DNA of 64,000 bases from Shinella sumterensis. Lineage in GTDB: Bacteria; Pseudomonadota; Alphaproteobacteria; Rhizobiales; Rhizobiaceae. The stretch spans positions 60,374-124,373 of the forward strand of contig NZ_MYFN02000014.1 of the NCBI RefSeq assembly GCF_004514425.2, given 5' to 3'. Under the pieces are notes generated by a model that saw only the letters and a list, made by a program, of their open reading frames with translations, was not told the origin of the DNA and ran no database searches. Both the position numbers and the translations under genes were made by a program. Below are positions 8,304-17,843 of the stretch, in pieces; position 1 is the first letter of the stretch; each line of letters starts with the position of its first letter.

Positions 8304-9035
8304 ATGCAATTAACACAATTCAAAGTCATGACCTTCGACGTGGTCGGTACTTTGATCGATTTCGAAAGCGGCGTGCTCAATGCCGTGCGCGCGCTGGGCG
8401 GTGACAAGGCTGCCAAGGCAAGCGACGACGAGATCTTCGAGCCCTACAAGCGCGGCCGCGACAAGTTCTATGGTCGCTCCTCCTTCGCGATGAAGGACGT
8501 TTATCTCTCGCTCGCTGCGGAGAACGGCTACAAGAATGACGACGCCACGGCGGAAGCCTTCCAGCTCGCTGTGCTGCGCTGGCCGGCCTTCGCCGATTCC
8601 GTCGAGGCTCTGGCGCGCCTGCGCAAGAATTTCCGTCTCGTCGCCATGACAAATGCCGACCGGACCGCGTTTTCGGCCTATTCCGATACGCTCGGCAACC
8701 CGTTCCACGACAGCATCACTTGTGACGAAACCGGTTGCGCCAAGCCCAATCCGCAGTTCTTCGCCTACAACAAGGGTCGCCAGTCGGCCTTCGGCTTCAA
8801 GCAGTCGGAAATCCTGCATGTCGCGCAGAGCCAGCATCACGATATCGGTGTCGCCCGCGAACTCGGCTACACGACCTGCTGGATCGAGCGTCGCCAGGGC
8901 CAGCAGGGTTTCGGCGGCACGCCGGTGCCGAAGGTGGTTACCAAGCCAGACTTCCACTTCGCGAGCCTCGGACAACTGGCAGATGCGGTCGACGCGGAAC
9001 TTGCGGCCGGCGTGAAGGCGGCGACGGCAGCCTGA
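8304..9035 (+). CDS. HAD superfamily hydrolase, haloacid dehalogenase type II-like
   Basis: The 243-aa protein carries the HAD nucleophile in TFDVVGTL (D12), motif II in AMTNADR near 117-123 and a C-terminal AQSQHHDIGVARELGYTTCWIER segment typical of type II 2-haloacid dehalogenases. The ATG at 8304 is chosen because AAGGA lies eight bases upstream, whereas the ATG at 8295 would overlap it. Embedded between an ABC ATPase and an FAD oxidase, it may be a phosphatase or dehalogenase acting on the imported compound. Annotation as a true dehalogenase is not safe from sequence, since many such paralogues are phosphatases. Confidence 0.85.
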   Translation: MQLTQFKVMTFDVVGTLIDFESGVLNAVRALGGDKAAKASDDEIFEPYKRGRDKFYGRSSFAMKDVYLSLAAENGYKNDDATAEAFQLAVLRWPAFADSVEALARLRKNFRLVAMTNADRTAFSAYSDTLGNPFHDSITCDETGCAKPNPQFFAYNKGRQSAFGFKQSEILHVAQSQHHDIGVARELGYTTCWIERRQGQQGFGGTPVPKVVTKPDFHFASLGQLADAVDAELAAGVKAATAA

Positions 9036-9068
9036 TTAGACAAACCGGATCGAGAACGAGCAAGACCG

Positions 9069-10367
9069 ATGACCGCCCCCCGTCCTCCCTTTCCCGACAT
9101 CCAGTCCCTATGGCAGGAGACGGCTTCGCACCGGCCCGCCTTCGATCGGCTGTCGGGCGGTCATCGGTTCGACGTCGCCATTATCGGCGGCGGCTATACG
9201 GGGCTGTCGACTGCGCGCTACCTTGCCCGCCGCGGCCTTTCCGCGGTGGTGCTGGAGGCGAGCCAGATCGGCTGGGGCGCCAGCGGCCGCAATGGCGGCG
9301 TCGTATCCGGAAAATTCCGGCTGGCCTTTTCCGATATCGCTTCACGCTATGGTCTCGAAACGGCGAGGCGCATGCACGATCTCGGCATCGAGGCGATCGA
9401 CCATGTCGGCGAACTGGTGTCGGACTACGGCATCGCCGACGCCGACTACCGCCCGACAGGGTCGCTGCGCTGCGCCCATAACGAGATCTCGCTCGACGGC
9501 CTCAAGAAGGAAGTCGAGTGGTTACGAGGATCTCTCGGCGACCATGCCTGCACAATCCTGTCTCCCGAGGAGATGGAGGCGGAGACCGGCTCGCGCGATT
9601 TCGTCGGCGGCATGCTGAACACCCATGGCGGCATCATTCATCCGTTGAACTTCGTGCTCGGATTGGCGGCCGGCCTGAAGGCTGAGGGGATCGCTATTCA
9701 CGAGAAGTCGGCGGTCACGGGGATGCGGCGCGATCGGGACGGCGTCGTGCTCGAAACGCCGGGCGGCACAGTCTCGGCGCGGCAGGTGGTGATCGCCACC
9801 AATTCCTATTCCGACCTGACGCCGGCGACATCCGCGGTACGGAAATCCCTCATTCCCTTCCGCTCGGCGATGATTGCGACAGAGCCTTTGACCGGTTCTT
9901 TCCTGCTGTCGCAGGGCCGCAGCTATACCGAGACGCGCCGCATGATGCGCTGGTTCCGTAGAGCCGGCGACCGGCTGATGTATGGCGGCCGCGGCGCCTT
10001 CGGCACGGCCGATTCCGAGAGCGCTTTTGCAGCGCTGGAAAAGGCGATGGTGCGGCAGTTTCCCGAACTTGGTTCGGTTTCGGTCACGCACCGCTGGTCG
10101 GGGCTCGTCGCCATGACCATGGACAGCATTCCCCATCTGGGCCGGCTCGACGACCGCGTGGTCTATGCTCTCGGCTATAACGGCACAGGCGTCGCGCTGG
10201 CATCGAACATGGGCCGCTACGTCGCGGCCATGGTTGCGGGCGAGGCGCCCGATCTCGGGCTCCTGACCTCCGAGCCGCTCAAGCCCGTGCCATTCTATCC
10301 CATCAGGAAGCCAGCCGTCCGCCTTGTCGCCGGCTGGTACCAGTTCCTCGATGCAATCGGGCGTTAA
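9069..10367 (+). CDS. FAD-dependent amine oxidase, PuuB/OrdL-like (DAO family)
   Basis: This 432-aa flavoprotein has the dinucleotide-binding motif GGGYTGLSTARYLARRG near residues 40-56, followed by GASGRNGG (the ATG-like DAO motif). Its C-terminal half has RWSGLVAMTMDSIPHLG and YALGYNGTGVALA, as in gamma-glutamylputrescine oxidases and glycine/D-amino acid oxidases. It probably oxidises a C-N bond of the imported amine, giving an aldehyde for the dehydrogenases downstream. It sits in the operon between the HAD gene and the SBP. It could also be a sarcosine-oxidase-like enzyme. No gamma-glutamylpolyamine synthetase is visible in the window. Confidence 0.85.
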   Translation: MTAPRPPFPDIQSLWQETASHRPAFDRLSGGHRFDVAIIGGGYTGLSTARYLARRGLSAVVLEASQIGWGASGRNGGVVSGKFRLAFSDIASRYGLETARRMHDLGIEAIDHVGELVSDYGIADADYRPTGSLRCAHNEISLDGLKKEVEWLRGSLGDHACTILSPEEMEAETGSRDFVGGMLNTHGGIIHPLNFVLGLAAGLKAEGIAIHEKSAVTGMRRDRDGVVLETPGGTVSARQVVIATNSYSDLTPATSAVRKSLIPFRSAMIATEPLTGSFLLSQGRSYTETRRMMRWFRRAGDRLMYGGRGAFGTADSESAFAALEKAMVRQFPELGSVSVTHRWSGLVAMTMDSIPHLGRLDDRVVYALGYNGTGVALASNMGRYVAAMVAGEAPDLGLLTSEPLKPVPFYPIRKPAVRLVAGWYQFLDAIGR

Positions 10368-10427
10368 GACCCGGAAGTCGCATGCCATCAGCGGCGTTAC
10401 GCCCGTCTATAAAGAGGAGAACGACTT

Positions 10428-11468
10428 ATGAATTACAGACTTTCTATGATCGTGCTATCCGCAAGCGCGACGATCTTCACCGCCGGCATGGCTTCCGCCG
10501 AGCAGATCACTTTCGTGTCCCAAGGCGGCGCCTACCAGGAAGCCCAGACCAAGGCGATCCTCGATCCGGTCGCCGAACTGCTCGGCATCACCGTCAACCA
10601 GGACAGCTCGCCCGACGCCTGGCCGGTGCTCAAGACACAAACGGCATCCGGCAAGGTCATCTGGGACGTGATCGACACCCCGCCGAAGGACTGCATCCGC
10701 GGGGGCGAGCAGGGCATGATCGAGAAGCTCGACTTCTCGAAGATCCCCAATGCAGAGAAGATGCCGGCTGAATACAAGAGCCCGTATTCTGTCGCCTACG
10801 AATTCTATTCGAGCGTGCTCGCTTACAACAAGGAAAAGTTCGGCGACAATCCTCCCAAGACCTGGGCCGACTTCTGGGACGTCAAGAAGTTCCCGGGCAC
10901 CCGCGCGCTGCGCAACCATCCGCTGGCGACACTTGAAGCCGCGTTGCTCGCCGATGGCGTGCCGGCCGACAAGCTCTATCCGCTCGATGTCGACCGCGCC
11001 TTCAAGAAGCTGGAGGAGATCAAGCCGCATGTGGCGGTTTGGTGGACTTCAGGTGCGCAGTCCGCACAGTTGCTGGCGGATGGCGAAGTGGACATGGAAA
11101 TGGCGTGGAACGGCCGCGTGGCAGCCGTCGTGAAGGAGGGTGCACCGATCGGTTACTCCTTCAATCAAGGCTTCCTGCAATACACGTCGCTGTGCATCCT
11201 CAAGGGCGCGCCGAACCTCGAAACCGCCGTCAAATTCGTCAATGCCGCGCTGACGCCGGAAATCCAGGCGAATTTCCCGACCTATATCGATTACGGTCCG
11301 GGCAACCCTGAGGCTTACAAGACCGGCAAGATCTCGCCGGAGCGCGCGGCGGAAATGCCCAGTTCGCCGGAGAACGCCGAGTTGCAGGTCCTGGTGTCGG
11401 ACGAATGGTGGAGCTCGCCGGCCGGCGAAGAGGCACAGAAGCGCTGGGCGACGTTCATCCAGCAGTAA
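10428..11468 (+). CDS. Periplasmic substrate-binding protein, spermidine/putrescine-type ABC importer
   Basis: The 346-aa protein starts with a Sec signal peptide (hydrophobic to about residue 20, cleavage predicted after ASA near 24). The mature part belongs to the PotD/PotF-like extracellular solute-binding family, for example FVSQGGAYQEAQTKAILDP and a C-terminal EWWSSPAGEEAQKRWATFIQQ. AAAGAGGAG precedes the ATG. It delivers the ligand to permeases encoded immediately downstream. The family also covers opines and amino-acid-derived compounds, so a polyamine is likely but not certain. Confidence 0.9.
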   Translation: MNYRLSMIVLSASATIFTAGMASAEQITFVSQGGAYQEAQTKAILDPVAELLGITVNQDSSPDAWPVLKTQTASGKVIWDVIDTPPKDCIRGGEQGMIEKLDFSKIPNAEKMPAEYKSPYSVAYEFYSSVLAYNKEKFGDNPPKTWADFWDVKKFPGTRALRNHPLATLEAALLADGVPADKLYPLDVDRAFKKLEEIKPHVAVWWTSGAQSAQLLADGEVDMEMAWNGRVAAVVKEGAPIGYSFNQGFLQYTSLCILKGAPNLETAVKFVNAALTPEIQANFPTYIDYGPGNPEAYKTGKISPERAAEMPSSPENAELQVLVSDEWWSSPAGEEAQKRWATFIQQ

Positions 11469-11493
11469 CCGTCGGCCTTTGGAGGGTCCATTT

Positions 11494-12366
11494 ATGGCAG
11501 GATCGACACAAGATCTGTCGCAACAGCATGACCGGCGCGAGCGGAGGCTCATGATCATGTTGCTTGCACCCGCCTTGCTGGTCGTCGTCGTTCTGCTGGT
11601 CTTGCCGCTCCTGTGGCTGGCCTGGCAGTCCGTCCGGCAGGACGGTGGGTTCACGCTGGCGCACTACGAGCGATTCCTGACGGACCCGGTCTACTGGATG
11701 ACCTTCCTGCAAACCTTTCGCATCGCCGCGATCGTCACGGCGATGACGGTTCTGCTCGGCTATCCCGTCGCCTATGTGGCGGCGGGACTGTCCCAACGGT
11801 GGAGTATCGTCGTGCTGACGATGGTGCTGCTGCCGTTCTGGACGTCGGTGCTGGTGCGTGCCTATGCGTGGCTGATCCTGCTTCAGCGTAACGGTATCAT
11901 CAACTCGGCCCTGACCGGTTCGGGCCTGATCGACGCTCCGCTCAAGCTGGTCAACAACGAGTTCGGCACGGTCATGGCGACGATCCATATCCTGCTGCCC
12001 TTCATGGTCCTGCCGCTCTATGCGACGATGAAGAAGATCCCCGGCGAATTGACCATGGCCGGTGCCAGTCTCGGCGGATCGCCGCTGCATGTCTTCCTGC
12101 GCGTTTTCCTGCCCTTGTCGCTTCCGGGCATGATTGCCGGCATGGTGCTGGTGTTCGTGCTGACGCTCGGCTTCTACATCACGCCGGAACTGCTGGGCGG
12201 CGGGCGCACCTACATGGTCTCGATGCTGGTCTCGCGCAATATCGAAGTCTACAACGAATGGGGTGCCGCCTCTTCGATCAGCGTCGTGCTGATGGTTTGC
12301 GTGTTCCTCATCTTCCGACTTGTCAGCCTGTTGATACCGTTCGAACGCATCATGGGAACGAGGTGA
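11494..12366 (+). CDS. ABC transporter permease, PotB-like
   Basis: A 290-aa inner-membrane protein with about six hydrophobic segments. The EAA-type cytoplasmic loop is visible as MAGASLGGSPLHVFLRVFLPLSLPGMIAG. The ATG at 11494 is chosen because GGAGGG lies 8 bases upstream; a TTG five codons earlier overlaps that site. It pairs with the PotC-like permease three bases downstream, and together they form the import channel. Confidence 0.9.
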   Translation: MAGSTQDLSQQHDRRERRLMIMLLAPALLVVVVLLVLPLLWLAWQSVRQDGGFTLAHYERFLTDPVYWMTFLQTFRIAAIVTAMTVLLGYPVAYVAAGLSQRWSIVVLTMVLLPFWTSVLVRAYAWLILLQRNGIINSALTGSGLIDAPLKLVNNEFGTVMATIHILLPFMVLPLYATMKKIPGELTMAGASLGGSPLHVFLRVFLPLSLPGMIAGMVLVFVLTLGFYITPELLGGGRTYMVSMLVSRNIEVYNEWGAASSISVVLMVCVFLIFRLVSLLIPFERIMGTR

Positions 12367-12369
12367 CGC

Positions 12370-13167
12370 ATGAGCCTGTCGAGAGTTTTACTTTACGGTT
12401 TCGTGACCCTCATCCTGGCTTGGCTGATCATTCCGATCCTGATCATCCTGCCCATGTCGTTCTCCGGCGCGCGTTTCCTTGCCTTCCCGCCACCGTCATG
12501 GTCGCTGCGCTGGTATGAAGCCTATCTCGGCAGCGCGGCCTGGATGCAGGCGACCCGCGTGAGCTTGGTCGTCGCGGTCGTCAGCGCCATCCTCGCGACA
12601 ATCCTCGGAACGGCCGCGGCCTACGCCTTGAACCTTACGCAATCGCGTCTGGTCCGCAGCCTGCAGGCCCTGTTGCTGCTGCCGCTGATCGTCCCGATCG
12701 TCATCACAGCCGTCGGCGTCTTCCTCGTCTATGCGCAAGTCGGGCTGCTGGCCTCTATGACCGGGCTCATCCTGGCCAACGTCATGCTCGGCCTGCCCTA
12801 TGTCGTGACGGCTGTCCTGGTCGGTTTGCGCAAGTTCGATCACACCCAGGAAATGGTATCGCGAAGCCTCGGCATGAACCGCTGGCGCACTTTTTTCGCC
12901 GTCACTTTGCCGCAGATTCGGCCGAGCGTCATCTCCGGCATGCTGTTCGCCTTCATCTCGGCGATCGACGAGACCGTGGTTTCGCTCTTCATCTCCGGCG
13001 GCGAAAACCAGACCCTGACCAAGCGCATGTTCACGGCACTGCGTGACGAGATCGATCCGACAATCGCCTCGATCAGTTCGTTGCTGACGGCGATCTCCTT
13101 CATCCTGCTGATGCTTGCGGCGCTCGCTGCCCGCAATACGGAACGCTCTCAAGGGCGAGAGGCATGA
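12370..13167 (+). CDS. ABC transporter permease, PotC-like
   Basis: A 265-aa polytopic membrane protein with the second copy of the transporter EAA loop (SRSLGMNRWRTFFAVTLPQIRPSVISGMLFAF). Several hydrophobic segments surround it, including MLGLPYVVTAVLVGL. It completes the PotABCD-type importer with the ATPase at 7176, the SBP at 10428 and the permease just upstream. Its stop overlaps the following GMC oxidoreductase start by four bases, coupling transport to oxidation. Confidence 0.9.
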   Translation: MSLSRVLLYGFVTLILAWLIIPILIILPMSFSGARFLAFPPPSWSLRWYEAYLGSAAWMQATRVSLVVAVVSAILATILGTAAAYALNLTQSRLVRSLQALLLLPLIVPIVITAVGVFLVYAQVGLLASMTGLILANVMLGLPYVVTAVLVGLRKFDHTQEMVSRSLGMNRWRTFFAVTLPQIRPSVISGMLFAFISAIDETVVSLFISGGENQTLTKRMFTALRDEIDPTIASISSLLTAISFILLMLAALAARNTERSQGREA

Positions 13168-14858
13168 TCGTCGATCATCTGATCCTGGGTGGCGGTTCGG
13201 CCGGCTGCGTCCTGGCCGCACGCCTCTCCGCCGACCCGAGGCGAACGGTCGTGCTGGTCGAGGCCGGGCGCAACATTTCGGCCGATGACATTCCCGACGA
13301 CGTGCGCAGCCGCTATCCAGGCCGCGCCTATCTCGACACGCGCAATATCTGGTCGTCGCTGACGGCCTTAATGGGCTATGCCCGCTCCAATTCGGCGCCC
13401 CGCCCGTCACGAACCTACGAGCAGGCGCGGTTGCTGGGCGGCGGTTCTGCGATCAACGCCCTGATGGCCAACCGCGGCGCGCCGGGCGACTATGCCGAAT
13501 GGCAGGCGCTGGGGGCGGATGGCTGGACGTGGGAAAAATGCCTGCCCTATTTCCTGAAGATCGAAACCGACAGGGATTTCACCGGCCCCCTGCACGGAAC
13601 GGAGGGACCGCTGACAATCCGCCGCATATCGGACGACCGGATTTCGCCCTTCGTGGATCGCGTCATGAAGACGCTCGACCGGCGTGGCCACCCGATCCGG
13701 CCGGACCAGAACGGTCTCTGGGAGGACGGCGCATTCCGCGGCGCGATCGCCGTCAGCGACAAGGGCGAAAGATTACCGACTTCGCTTGCCTATCTCACGG
13801 CCGACGTGCGCAGTCGGCCCAATCTGCGGATCATCACCGAAAGCGTGGCACAGCGCATCCTGTTCGAGGGGCGGCGTGCGACGGGTGCCACGCTTTCGGG
13901 CGCATCCTCGGAAACGGTAAGGGCCGCCGAGGTGATCGTTTCGGCCGGCGCGATCCATACGCCCGCCTTGCTGATGCGGTCCGGCATAGGTCCTGCCGGC
14001 AATCTCGCATCCGTCGGTGCCGGCGTGGTTGCCGCGCGAGAAGGCGTCGGGACCAATCTGATGGAGCATCCGTCCATCGCCGTTGCCGCCTATCTGCCGC
14101 CGCATATGCGGGTACGCGACAGGGCGGAACACCACGAACAGGCGATTTGGCGCTTTTCGTCCGGCCTTGGCGACAGTCCTGTCGGCGACATGCATGCGGC
14201 CATCCTGTCCCGGTCCGGCTGGCATTCCGTCGGGCTTCGCCTCGGCAGCCTGTTCTTCTGGGTCAACAAGTCCTACTCGCGCGGTTTCGTGAGGCTCGCC
14301 TCCACCGATCCCGAAGCCGAACCCGACGTCGATTTTCGCATGCTGAGCGACGAACGGGACCTTGAGCGCCTCAAGCTTGCCTTGCGCATGGGGGCCGAGG
14401 TGCTCTCTGATCCGTTGATGGAAGGCCACAGAGGTACGATCTTCCCCTCAAGCTATTCCCCGCGTGTGGCGAAAGTCGCCGTACCGGGAACGGCGAACGC
14501 GGTGCAGCGCGGTCTGCTGTCCGCCCTTCTCGATGTGTCCGGGCCTCTGCGGACGGCGCTGGTGCATTCGGCGATCACGCTCGGCACGACGATGCGGGGA
14601 CTGCTGGAGGACGACGCTGCCTTGACGGAGTTCGTCCGGCGCCATGTGGGCGGAACATGGCATCCGTCCGGGACATGCCGCATGGGGCCGGCCGACGATC
14701 CGATGGCGGTGACGTCGCCCACAGGCCGGGTTTACGGCGTCGAGGGCCTGCGGGTCTGCGACGCGTCGCTGATGCCGTCCATCCCGCGTGCCAATACCAA
14801 CATCCCGACGATCATGATTGCCGAGCGGGTCGCCGACTTTATCCTGGCCGGCCGCTGA
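13164..14858 (+). CDS. GMC family FAD-dependent oxidoreductase (choline/alcohol dehydrogenase-like)
   Basis: The 564-aa flavoenzyme has the N-terminal FAD motif LGGGSAGCVLAARLS (~8-22), GMC signature 1 around LLGGGSAINALMANRG (~92-107) and the catalytic-domain end GTWHPSGTCRMG, where the histidine of HPSG is the usual base. It ends with the NTNIPTIMIAERVADFIL helix. Such enzymes oxidise primary alcohols to aldehydes in the cytoplasm or at the membrane. Aldehyde dehydrogenase genes follow, so an alcohol to aldehyde to acid sequence is likely. The substrate might be an amino alcohol; choline itself is unproven. Confidence 0.9.
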   Translation: MIVDHLILGGGSAGCVLAARLSADPRRTVVLVEAGRNISADDIPDDVRSRYPGRAYLDTRNIWSSLTALMGYARSNSAPRPSRTYEQARLLGGGSAINALMANRGAPGDYAEWQALGADGWTWEKCLPYFLKIETDRDFTGPLHGTEGPLTIRRISDDRISPFVDRVMKTLDRRGHPIRPDQNGLWEDGAFRGAIAVSDKGERLPTSLAYLTADVRSRPNLRIITESVAQRILFEGRRATGATLSGASSETVRAAEVIVSAGAIHTPALLMRSGIGPAGNLASVGAGVVAAREGVGTNLMEHPSIAVAAYLPPHMRVRDRAEHHEQAIWRFSSGLGDSPVGDMHAAILSRSGWHSVGLRLGSLFFWVNKSYSRGFVRLASTDPEAEPDVDFRMLSDERDLERLKLALRMGAEVLSDPLMEGHRGTIFPSSYSPRVAKVAVPGTANAVQRGLLSALLDVSGPLRTALVHSAITLGTTMRGLLEDDAALTEFVRRHVGGTWHPSGTCRMGPADDPMAVTSPTGRVYGVEGLRVCDASLMPSIPRANTNIPTIMIAERVADFILAGR

Positions 14859-14874
14859 AGCGATTGGAGACGAA

Positions 14875-16299
14875 ATGGACAAATATTTGAAATTCTACAT
14901 CGACGGCGCGTGGGTCGACCCGATCGGCGGGCAGCGGCTCGCGGTCATCGATCCCGCCACCGAACAACCTTTTGCGGAGATTGCGATGGGGACGGCGGCG
15001 GATACCGAGCGGGCCATCCTTGCCGCCCGCCGCGCGTTCGCGAGTTTTTCCTTGACGAAGCACGAGGAACGTCTTGCTCTGCTGGAACGCATTCTCGACC
15101 TTCTGAAGCAGCGCAACGACGAGATCGGAGACATGATTTCGCGCGAGATGGGTGCGCCGCGCCGGATGGCACGGGATGAGCAGGCGGGTATCGGCGCTGT
15201 CCATTTCGCTCAAACCATCCGCGCGATGCGGGAGTTTTCCTTCGAGTATATGCAAGGCACGACGCGGATCGTCCATGAGCCGGTTGGCGTGGTTGGCATG
15301 ATCACGCCATGGAACTGGCCGATGAACCAAATCGCCTGCAAGGTGGCACCAGCGCTCGCCACCGGCTGCACCATGGTTTTGAAGCCGTCCGAAATCGCTC
15401 CCGTCAACGCCATCCTTTTCGCCGAAATCCTGCACGAGGCCGGTGTACCGAAGGGCGTGTTCAATCTGGTGAACGGCGACGGCCCGACCGTCGGTGCAAT
15501 GCTCGCCAGCCATCCCGATATCGATATGGTATCGTTTACCGGCTCGACCCGTGCGGGCGTCTCGGTCGCCCACGCGGCGGCACCGACCGTCAAGCGTGTC
15601 CATCAGGAATTGGGCGGCAAGTCGCCCAATATCGTCTTGAGAAGCGCCAACCTCGCTGCGGCCGTCCGCGCCGGCGTGGACAAGTGCTTCGCCAATTCCG
15701 GCCAGTCCTGCAATGCGCCGACGCGACTGCTGGTGCCGGCGGAGGACATGGACGAGGCGATCGGTATTGCCCGGCAGGCAGCCGGAGCGGTCCGTGTCGG
15801 CGCACCGTGCGATCCGGCAAGCGAGATCGGCCCTGTCGTCAGCGAGGCGCAGTTCGACAAGATCCAGGGCCTCATCCGCAAGGGCATCGATGAGGGGGCG
15901 GAACTGGTGGTCGGTGGTCCCGATCGCCCGGAGCACCTCAGTGCGGGCTATTACGTCCGACCAACGGTTTTCGCCCGGGTGACGAACGACATGACGATCG
16001 CCCGTGAGGAGATTTTCGGCCCCGTCCTGTGCATCCTCGGCTACGGCAGCGAGGACGAGGCCGCCGACATCGCCAACGACACGCCCTATGGCCTGGCATC
16101 CTATGTTCAGGGCGAGCCCGCAGAGGCGCGCGCCTTCGCCCGTCGGCTGAGGACGGGCGTCGTCCGCCTCAACGACTCTGCCTGGGATGGCGCCGCCCCC
16201 TTCGGTGGCTACAAGCAGTCGGGCAACGGCCGCGAATACGGCAAGTTCGGCCTCCACGAATTCACGGAAATCAAGGGGATCGTCGGCTTCGGCGATTGA
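14875..16299 (+). CDS. Aldehyde dehydrogenase family protein
   Basis: This 474-aa NAD(P)-dependent dehydrogenase has N147 in PWNWP, general base E245 in QELGG and nucleophile C279 in GQSCNAPTR. The start at 14875 has TTGGAGA upstream and aligns with family N-termini, while an upstream in-frame ATG at 14818 lies inside the GMC gene. It resembles broad-range aldehyde dehydrogenases more than GabD, because it lacks the QTCVC pair. It probably oxidises the aldehyde made by the GMC or FAD oxidase. Confidence 0.9.
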   Translation: MDKYLKFYIDGAWVDPIGGQRLAVIDPATEQPFAEIAMGTAADTERAILAARRAFASFSLTKHEERLALLERILDLLKQRNDEIGDMISREMGAPRRMARDEQAGIGAVHFAQTIRAMREFSFEYMQGTTRIVHEPVGVVGMITPWNWPMNQIACKVAPALATGCTMVLKPSEIAPVNAILFAEILHEAGVPKGVFNLVNGDGPTVGAMLASHPDIDMVSFTGSTRAGVSVAHAAAPTVKRVHQELGGKSPNIVLRSANLAAAVRAGVDKCFANSGQSCNAPTRLLVPAEDMDEAIGIARQAAGAVRVGAPCDPASEIGPVVSEAQFDKIQGLIRKGIDEGAELVVGGPDRPEHLSAGYYVRPTVFARVTNDMTIAREEIFGPVLCILGYGSEDEAADIANDTPYGLASYVQGEPAEARAFARRLRTGVVRLNDSAWDGAAPFGGYKQSGNGREYGKFGLHEFTEIKGIVGFGD

Positions 16300-16350
16300 T
16301 GCTCTCGGCCGCCGCGATACACGTCGCAGCGGCATTAGACAGGTGATAAC

Positions 16351-17820
16351 ATGCTTAAACTCAAAGATCCCTCGCTTTTCATTCAGCAGGCGCTGATCGG
16401 CGGCGCCTGGACCGGCGCCGCGGGCGGTGCCACGGTGACCGTCGACGACCCGGCTACCGGGGCGGTGATCGGCACGGTGCCAGATTGCAGCGCCGAGGAT
16501 ACGGAGCGCGCGATCGCCGCGGCGGCAGCGGCCTTCAGGACCTGGCGGCTCACGACAGCCGCCGAGCGGGCGCGCCTTCTTGACCGCTGGCATGACCTGC
16601 TGATCGAAAATGCCGACGACCTGGCGCTGATCATGACCTTGGAACAGGGCAAGCCGCTGGCCGAGGCACGGGGCGAAATCCTCTATGGTGCGACCTTCAT
16701 TAAGTGGTTCGCCGAGGAGGCCCGCCGCAGCTACGGCATGACGATCCCGGCGCCGACGATGGACCGCCGCATCCTGGTCAGCAAGGAGCCCGTCGGCGTC
16801 GCGGCCGTTATCACGCCCTGGAACTTCCCCAATGCGATGATCACGCGCAAATGCGCGCCGGCGCTGGCCGCCGGCTGCACCGTCGTCATCAAGCCGTCGG
16901 ACCTTACGCCCTATTCGGCGCTTGCGCTGGGCCTGCTGGCAGAACGTGCCGGCATTCCTGCCGGCGTCATCAACATCGTCACCGGCCTGCCGAAAATCAT
17001 CGGTGCAACGCTGACCGCCAGTCCCGATGTCCGCAAGATATCCTTCACCGGCTCGACGGCCGTCGGTTCGCTGCTGATGGCACAATGCGCTCCGACGGTG
17101 AAACGGCTCAGTCTCGAACTCGGCGGCAATGCGCCCTTCATCGTCTTTGACGACGCCGATCTCGATGCGGCGGTGGAAGCCGCCATTGTGTCCAAGTTTC
17201 GCAACGGCGGCCAGACCTGTGTCTGTGCCAACCGGTTGCTCGTCCAGGCCGGCATTTACGATGCCTTCGCCGAAAAGCTCGCTGCACGCGTTCGGGCGAT
17301 GCGTGTCGGTCCTGGTGTGGATGACGGCACCCAGATCGGCCCGATGATCAATGCCGCAGCCGTCGGAAAGATCAACACCCATCTCGATGATGCGATGGCG
17401 CTTGGCGCCAGAAACATCACGCCGCGAGACGATCTGCCGATGGGAGAGCGCTATGTCGCACCGGCTGTGCTGACAGGAGCGACCACTGCCATGCGCCTCG
17501 CCAGCGAGGAGACCTTCGGTCCGGTCGCGCCGCTGTTTCGCTTCGAAAGCGAGGCGGAAGCGATCGAAATCGCCAATGGAACGCCCTATGGTCTTGCCGC
17601 GTATTTCTTCACCGAGAACCTGCATCGCGCCTGGCGTGTCGGCGAGGCGCTGGAATTCGGCATGGTCGGCCTCAACACCGGCAGCGTCTCGATGGAAGTG
17701 GCCCCCTTCGGCGGCGTCAAGCAGTCCGGCCTCGGCCGGGAGGGCGGCCCTGCCGGCATGGAAGAATATCTCGAGGTCAAGGCCTTCCACGTCGGCGGCC
17801 TGAAGGCGCAGCCGATCTGA
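16351..17820 (+). CDS. NAD(P)-dependent succinate-semialdehyde dehydrogenase-like protein (copy 2)
   Basis: The 489-aa protein has N158 in PWNFP, E256 in LELGG and C290 in [10 protein letters not shown], the same cysteine pair as the GabD at 4382. A C-terminal [23 protein letters not shown] segment completes the SSADH pattern. As last intact gene of the transporter/oxidase operon, it suggests that the imported compound is degraded to a dicarboxylic semialdehyde. Having two such enzymes within 12 kb suggests distinct induction or a different chain length, for example glutarate or malonate semialdehyde. Confidence 0.9.
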   Translation: MLKLKDPSLFIQQALIGGAWTGAAGGATVTVDDPATGAVIGTVPDCSAEDTERAIAAAAAAFRTWRLTTAAERARLLDRWHDLLIENADDLALIMTLEQGKPLAEARGEILYGATFIKWFAEEARRSYGMTIPAPTMDRRILVSKEPVGVAAVITPWNFPNAMITRKCAPALAAGCTVVIKPSDLTPYSALALGLLAERAGIPAGVINIVTGLPKIIGATLTASPDVRKISFTGSTAVGSLLMAQCAPTVKRLSLELGGNAPFIVFDDADLDAAVEAAIVSKFRNGGQTCVCANRLLVQAGIYDAFAEKLAARVRAMRVGPGVDDGTQIGPMINAAAVGKINTHLDDAMALGARNITPRDDLPMGERYVAPAVLTGATTAMRLASEETFGPVAPLFRFESEAEAIEIANGTPYGLAAYFFTENLHRAWRVGEALEFGMVGLNTGSVSMEVAPFGGVKQSGLGREGGPAGMEEYLEVKAFHVGGLKAQPI

Positions 17821-17843
17821 CTGATAAAGGCGGGAGACGGACG

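Noticed and set aside
14839..17790. A 983-codon minus-strand frame across two aldehyde dehydrogenase genes
   Set aside because: It is a mirror of two unmistakable aldehyde dehydrogenases and has no plausible start or motif.
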